From: Certhia americana
Lineage: Eukaryota; Chordata; Aves; Passeriformes; Certhiidae
Reading direction: 5' to 3'
Assembly (NCBI GenBank): GCA_018697195.1
Contig: CM031878.1
Span: 1,964,676 to 2,028,675 of the forward strand
Length of the DNA: 64,000 nt
Position numbers and translations under genes: made by a program. Positions 57,906 through 64,000 of this stretch are shown piece after piece (within the stretch, counting starts at the first letter, position 1; every line of letters starts with the position of its first letter). The notes below the pieces were generated by a model. That model was not told the origin of the DNA. It worked only from the letters and a program-made list of their open reading frames with translations, and did no database searches.

Positions 57906-59227
57906 CTCCAGACGCCTCCCATGCCGGAGCATTCCGTGATTCCCGCGGTAGGCAGCCACTGGAGGGCTCCCAGAGCCAGGATAAGATGCTGCTGAGCCTT
58001 TGCCGCCACTTTCCCTGTGCCCAGAGCCAGCGCCCAGCACCAGGAGGGATGGCAGGGCTCCCCTTGCTGCTCCACCCCTGCTCCTGCCACCTCTGTTCCC
58101 TTCTGAGCTTGAGGAAAACGTCCAACTTGAGATGTGCTAGTATGAAACGTGTTCACTGCTTTCTGATCCCTGTCTTCTGTTTGCAGGGTTTGTGAAAAAG
58201 GTTTCTGTTTTACCCAGGCTTTTTGGAGGAGGCTATGAGAATATCCAGCTCTTATTTATGGTTGTTTAGACCTGTTTCTACTCAGCCAAATTTTAATCAA
58301 TTTATAGTTAATTTCTCAAATACCGACTTAGGTCCCTCCCCTGTCCCCTCCGCATATCATCCTTGAGCAGGAACATCAGGACCAGTGGTCTGACCGCTTT
58401 GTAAACTCTCCTGAGTAGCTGTAAAACACAACTCATGCCACCAGCAGCTGAGAAACCTGAGGGTAAGGGTGGTGGGAGCAGCAAGTAAGAGACCTGTAAT
58501 CCCCATCACATCCATGATATGTGCCTTGTCTGTGTACCTCCCCCTTCTTCCCCTAGGTGCAGTTTGATTTTATCTATTTGTGATGTAAAGTTTTTGGTGG
58601 TGTGACTCTTTCTAAGCATTTCACCACTCATGGCACAGTGGGACTCAGTGGATTGAAGTAAAAGATTAAAGTGAAATCCATGTTAAAAACATCTTGTTAT
58701 AGTGAAGCATAAATGATTCATGTACAGAATAGCTGCAGTTAATACCAGTATGATCCTCTTCCTCTTTAATGTTTTAATGCAGCATCTCCTAGAAAAATAT
58801 CTGGTAAATCAGAGCAGAACTGCAAATCCTTCAAGTTTTATCTGTGGACTGATTTTCTTCTTGGACCATGGCTATTGGAATGAAGCATTTTAGTGTTTAA
58901 AACACAGAGTTGATAATGTATAGCTGAAAAGATTTACAACTATTTAACCAGCCAAGAAATTTTGTAGATAGAATCATCCATGGCTCTGTGATCCACAGAC
59001 TCTGTGACCATTTTCCCAGGTCTGTGCTTAAATAATATGTAAGATTTCAGTATGGAAGCCTGCTTCTGGTCCAACACTAAAACCAGAATGCCGTCCATAT
59101 TTACTAAATACTGGGTTTAGTACTAGTAAATTTAAAGGCTGCAAATAATGATATTTCTCTTGCCTCCCTAAGAAATTCCTGTAGTGTTTTGTGATGCATG
59201 ATTGAGAGATTGCTGCTGGGGATGTTT

Positions 59228-59440
59228 AGATTGGATATTATTGGATATTAGGGAAAATTTCTTCACAAAAAGGCCCCCCCAGGGTGAGATGGTGGAGCCC
59301 CCATCCCTGGAGCAGTTTGAAAGCCCTGGATGTGGCAGCTGGGGATGTTGGTGTGGATCAGTTGTGGCCTTGGCAGTGCTGGGGAATTGTTGGACTGGGT
59401 GGTTTCAGAGGTTCTGTGGCTCTGTGGTTGGGTGGTGGTG
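59228..59440 (+). repeat. CR1 LINE fragment
   Basis: Forward CR1: GGATATTAGGGAAAATTTCT, TGGTGGAGCCCCCATCCCTG and a terminal TTCTGTGGCTCTGTG. Confidence 0.85.
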
Positions 59441-61675
59441 ATCTGCACCCAAGTGTCAACGTGTGGCTGGAGATGAGCATGGCAGAACTCATCTCTCCTG
59501 ATCCCAGGTTTGTCACTGAGGCCCAAAGGAAAGAGTTATTTGTGTAGCTTCAGCTGTGCTGACAATCCACCCACTTATTCAGGGACCAGAGTGAATACAG
59601 GTGTTCTCCCTCCCTTCCTTTAGGTTGTAGTTTCAGCTAAGTTTTCTACTTCAATTTTCAAAGTTTTCCACTTCAATTACTTCAGCATCAAGTGTGTTCA
59701 TAGTCCTCTGAGAGTGCCAGCCTGCTCACATTTGAAGCAAAAGCCTTGTGTTTTGTCACATTTGGGTCTCTTCCCTGCAGGGCTTGGCTCTGTGAAGTAC
59801 TGGGAAGTGAAGCTGGGAAGACAGAGGGATTTTTCCTGGTCCCTGTCAGCAGCAGAAAGGGGAGCCATGCTCTCCTTTCTCTGAAGCTGCTGTGGGCCGC
59901 CCATCTTCCCTCTGCATCCACTTCATCCTCACCAAGCAAGAGGCTGAAAAAGAAAATTGTGGGTAAACCTACAGAGCAGGGAAAGTAGAAAGGGATGGAG
60001 GATGTCAAATGCAGGCATCATTATTTTTGGTGACACTGATCCTGTTTCCTGGCTTTGAGTGTTGCTGCAGAACATGGTCACCACTGCCTTAAGCTCCTGC
60101 TGATCTGGTTTGAAAGTTTACAGGTTCAGTCACTTGGCTGTGGTGTTCACTCACCCCTCACCAGTACTCCTGACCTGCAAAGTTCTCCTGCCTGCCACCT
60201 CATTGCTCCAAGTCTGGGGCTGTTCCGTCACCAAAGCTATGTTGGCAGGCAGATGGAGCTGGAACACGGCTGCTGGTGAGCCCTTGTTGGGTCTGGTGAG
60301 CATCAGCCAAAGCAAATTAAGTGTATAATTGTGTAATTTGCACCTAGTGGGCAGTTACTAGCTGCATGAAAACTTGTGTTATGGGCAGAGCATGGCAGGT
60401 GCAAAAAGACAAAGGAAGTGTCTCTAAGTTGTTTGTTGACTCTGATCTGGACAGGTCCATCCACTGAGGTGGATGAACTGCTCTGATCTCCCAAACTTAT
60501 GCATTTCTGCCCCTGCTGCTGCCTGTTCACACCCTCTGGCCTGCTCTGACCATGGAACACTGCAGACAGGCAGTGCTGGGGTGATCTCTGCTTTGCCCAC
60601 ACCATTAAGGGGATGATCCTGGGGCCACGGTGGTGCTGGTGCTCTCTCCTCCAGACTGGTCCTGGTCCCAAGCCCAGCCAACAGTGCAGATACCCCTACT
60701 CTAACCACAGCTTTGTGCTGGCAAGCCTGATGTGGCCACGAGAACCCCAAGAGACCTTTGACTCACAAGGGATCTGCATCAACTTGTTTAATGACAGCTG
60801 TGGAATGTTTTGGGACTGCCAGCCCTCCTCAGACACATGTCAGCTCACCAGCCACTGGGTGTCCTCTCCTGGCCTGGCCATTCTGTCACCCAAACAAGCA
60901 TGGAGGGTCTGGCCTGGTCTCTGTGTGATGCTGGAATTAGCCTGAGCCAAAGGCTGAGTCAGCTGGCAGGACAGAGACACCACACATCCCTTTAGACTAA
61001 TCCAAATGACATGTCTGATCAAAGGCACTTGAAATGCCACCAGAACAGAGGTCCCTGCCTACCCTCCCTACTGAAAGTGAGCCTTTGGGGATTTATGTGC
61101 TCTGTCTCTCCCAACTGAATGGGCACAACTGGTGATTTAAGAGATTTATGCCCCTTTAGCCGTAGATTTCATAGCCCTTCTCTGGGATGAGAGCTGCTCT
61201 CCTTTGGGAAAGAGTGTGGGCTTCTTTTTTTCCAGCAGGCCATACAATATCTGAAGCACATCCTGAACTTTCCCTTGACAGAGCACTCTTGCCCAGTGAA
61301 GGAGTGGCTCTGATCCATGATCTGAGCTTTGCTGCCTCACTTCACAGGCTCCAAACAGATCCAGAAGCACTCAGAATGAGATCTGTGGTCATGAATGTTG
61401 CACCTCTCTAGGATTTGCCTCTGAAGAATAATTCTGCACCTTTTGTTGTCACTCACTCACCCACACCCCTGCCTTGCCTGAGATCCTGAGATTGTCATTA
61501 GAGTGGCATTTATTGTGGCATCCTCTTTGGGAAATGTTTCTTCCTGTTGTCCTTTATCCTTCCTCATAAGCTCTCATACTGTGTACTGCTTTCACTGATT
61601 TAAATGCAGATTTAACCAGTAAGCTGTCATGGTTTTTGGTTTTTTGTAGGATTTTTTGTTGGCTTTGTTTTTGTG

Positions 61676-61697
61676 TTTTTTTTTTTTTTTTTTTTTT
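61676..61697. repeat. Poly-T tract
   Basis: An uninterrupted run of about 22 T in the region upstream of SIGLEC15. Confidence 0.85.
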
Positions 61698-62929
61698 AAT
61701 CCTTGGTGGTTAAGCCTGGACTTGCTGGTGAACTTCAGCTGAATTCCTCTACTTGGCATTACCTGTTGCTGTGTGGCTCCAGAAGGGCTTTGACTTCTCC
61801 TCAGCATCTATAAGCACCACCCACAGGTTATTCACCTTGCAAGAGTACCTCACTATCATCTGTACTCTTAAATATGGCCTAGAAAGAGTTTGGAACTAAT
61901 AAAGGCCAGAGGATACCACTGCATTTGCTAATCTGTTCTGCTATGTAATTTCTAGCAAAGCATAGAGGGTTTTTTTTGACATTTTCTCCTGAAATGAATT
62001 CCAAACCTTGGATTTGAGCTGGATGCTGAGTTACCACTTGTGGTAGGAAGGCACAGCTCCCACAGCCCCTGCACTGGGCAAGTGTGGGAGGAAAGCTGCA
62101 GATCTGAAGCCAGGCTGCTGAGATAATAAATGAGGCAGGGCTGAGTGATCACTCCTCCCAATTAACTGTGTCCAGAGGCAATATTCATTGACAGCCTTGA
62201 CCTGATTGTCCCAGGACTGTCTATGCTGCCCTTAAATCTGCTGCTGAGTTATAGCCAGAGGCAAGAGTGTTTTAATGGCATTGTAGATACTTGTGCCTTT
62301 AAGGAGACCACAACAAATAATTTTTGTAGGTAGCACATGACCTGGGTGAAGAGCAAGCAGTGTTCTGAACTGCTATTGAAACAAGAGACCTTGACTTGAA
62401 TTCTTGGCAGAGCCTGTCAGTGCAAGATCAGCTCCTTTCTAGCTGGGACAGGAATTAGATGAGAGAGATGAAGGCAGCAACTTCCCCTGCCCTGATGGAG
62501 TGATCTGCCTCTGGCAGAGCCAAGAGAAAGAGGAATTTTTGCCCTGAGGCAGGGGCTCCCCAGAAAGCAGTTTGGTGGTGGGCTTTTCTTACAGTTTAGC
62601 TTTCATTGGGGTTCTTCTTAGAGTTTGGTTCTCTCAATGGTTGTGATTTTCTGACTGATGCAGGCAGCAGGGCTACGGAGGACTTACCAAACCAAAATCA
62701 CAGAAGTGCAGAATCTCACAGTCAGAGTTCCTGCCCATGTGTTTACTCTTTACCTTAACCTCAGGAAACATTTCTGGTAGGAAATGGAACCTTTAGTGGC
62801 AATATGTGCCAAAATACAGGTAAGTGTCCAAAATGAGCTGTTTCTATGCTCTTGGTACTGAGCTCCGATGGATCAGAAGGTACCAAAAATGTAAGTGACA
62901 TGTGAATTGTAGCATGTAAATTAATTTAT

Positions 62930-63185
62930 AGAATCATAGAATGGGTTGGGTTAGGAGGGACTCTAAAAATCACTCAGTTTCAACCTCCCCTGTATGAGGA
63001 CCCCTTCCACTATCCCAGGTTGCTCCAAGCCCTGTCCAGCCTGGCCTTGAACACTTCCAGGAATGGGGTGGGCACAGCTTCACTGGGCACCCTGTGCAAG
63101 TCAGTACCTTACCACCCTCACAGGGAAGAATTTTTTCTTAAAATCCAACCTAAACCTACTCTTTTACAGTTTGAAGACAACTTTC
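62930..63185 (-). repeat. CR1 LINE fragment
   Basis: Reverse CR1 3' end: ATAGAATCATAGAATGGGTT, CCCTTCCACTATCCCAGG, AACCTAAACCTACTC. Confidence 0.9.
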
Positions 63186-63807
63186 CTTTCTCACTTTTGC
63201 ATCCTCTGGTCACTGATAGCACAGAAGTGTTCCCAAGAAAGCTGGTGCTAACCCTTTCAGGCCAGTGTAACCTTTACTTAATTACACGACTGACATAACC
63301 TCATGTGGCTCTTGAGATACAAAGTGAGATAAGGCACCTGCCTAGGGGAGCTGCTCTCATTAACAGTGACTGATGATGGCATTGACTCCTGGGATTAAGA
63401 TCAGAGGCTGATAAGGTGGAGGAGAAGTGCTATGGGGAGTGCATTGTTCATATCAACTCTCACCTCATACAGGTTGGAGCAAACAATAGATAATTTACAT
63501 TCCTCAATACTCCCTGCTCACAACCCTGTGTGCACATGGCTGTTGGCTGGCTGGCAGGACCTTGCTGGAAGCCCAGTATTCCTGTCCAGGCAGGATTGGA
63601 AAGGGAAGCTTCACCAGAGGAGGGAAGATGCTTGACACAGAGTGAGAGAGGCTTGGCAGAGTGAGAGAAGCTGAGGAAGTGTGGTGGGGGAGTGGGGTGG
63701 AGGAGAGGTGCAGCCTGGGGATGGGCAGAGGAGATGCTGCAGTGTCAGAGAACAGCAGAGCCGGGGAGATGAGGGCAGGATGGACTCTTGCATGAGGATG
63801 ATTTATG

Positions 63808-64000
63808 GAATATCGTGCACTGGGAGGGACCCAGCAGGATCATCCAGCCCAGCTCCTGTCCCTGCACAACCCCCCCAACAATCCCCCCCTGTGCATCCCT
63901 GTCCAAACTCTCCTGGAGCTCTGGCAGCCTCGGGGCCGTGCCCATGCCCTGGGGAGCCTGGGCAGTGGCAGCACCCTCTGGGGAAGAACCTTTCCCTGAT
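63808..64000 (-). repeat. CR1 LINE fragment, continues past window
   Basis: Reverse CR1: CCCTGCACAACCCCCCCAAC, TCCTGGAGCTCTGGCAGCCT, AGAACCTTTCCCTGAT at the last base. Confidence 0.88.

Larger units (their letters stand above)
56841..62929. other. Upstream region of SIGLEC15, no gene recognised
   Basis: Beyond the SIGLEC15 start I see three repeat tracts (CR1 pieces at 57845 and 59228, a poly-T at 61676) and otherwise unassigned sequence. There is no CpG-rich promoter and no exon chain. In mammals the next gene out is a urea transporter (SLC14A1), but I see no trace of it here. Confidence 0.5.

Noticed and set aside
57689..58156. 155-codon - strand open frame upstream of SIGLEC15
   Set aside because: Low-complexity Gln/Gly/Pro-type composition, overlapping a CR1 fragment, with no splice partners or recognisable domain.

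Overview
This is vertebrate nuclear DNA, almost certainly from a bird and probably a songbird. Genes are split into many short exons with GT-AG introns. The interspersed repeats are dominated by 3'-end fragments of CR1 LINEs, which are typical of avian genomes, and there are TG...CA LTR sequences. The gene order EPG5 - SIGLEC15, tail to tail, matches the block known from human chromosome 18q and, as established knowledge, from the avian Z chromosome. The species and chromosome are inferences.

Bases 1-43,800 (+ strand) hold the 3' four fifths of EPG5, the Rab7-effector tether for autophagosome-lysosome fusion. I could chain 38 consecutive coding exons from 1495 to the stop at 42337-42339. Every junction agrees in phase and together they encode about 2,061 residues. 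One intron (8003-8567) uses a GC-AG splice pair. A further probable upstream exon (126-301) does not join the first of these in phase, so the 5' edge is unresolved. The EPG5 start and its large second exon lie before the window. The 3' UTR probably runs to an AATAAA at 43795.

Bases 43,985-46,547 hold the most unusual object: an intronless copy of the splicing-factor gene RBM17 (SPF45) on the - strand, bracketed by two same-orientation LTRs of about 580 bp. A short retroviral-type leader with a TGGCGCC primer-site-like word sits between the 5' LTR and the RBM17 ATG. This is the structure expected when a host mRNA is copied by LTR-retrotransposon machinery (a chimeric retrocopy). It stays in one frame throughout but carries two nonsense codons.

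Bases 48,895-56,840 (- strand) hold a complete four-exon SIGLEC15: signal peptide, V-set domain with the sialic-acid-binding Arg, C2-set domain plus transmembrane segment with the DAP12-pairing Lys, and a cytoplasmic exon with a Tyr-Glu-Asn motif. It is 315 codons long and all phases agree. It converges on EPG5, with the retrocopy landed between the two 3' ends.

Bases 56,841-64,000 are upstream of SIGLEC15. I see only CR1 fragments, a poly-T tract and unassigned DNA there. No rRNA, tRNA, CRISPR or bacterial-type features are visible. Repeat boundaries are by eye and approximate.
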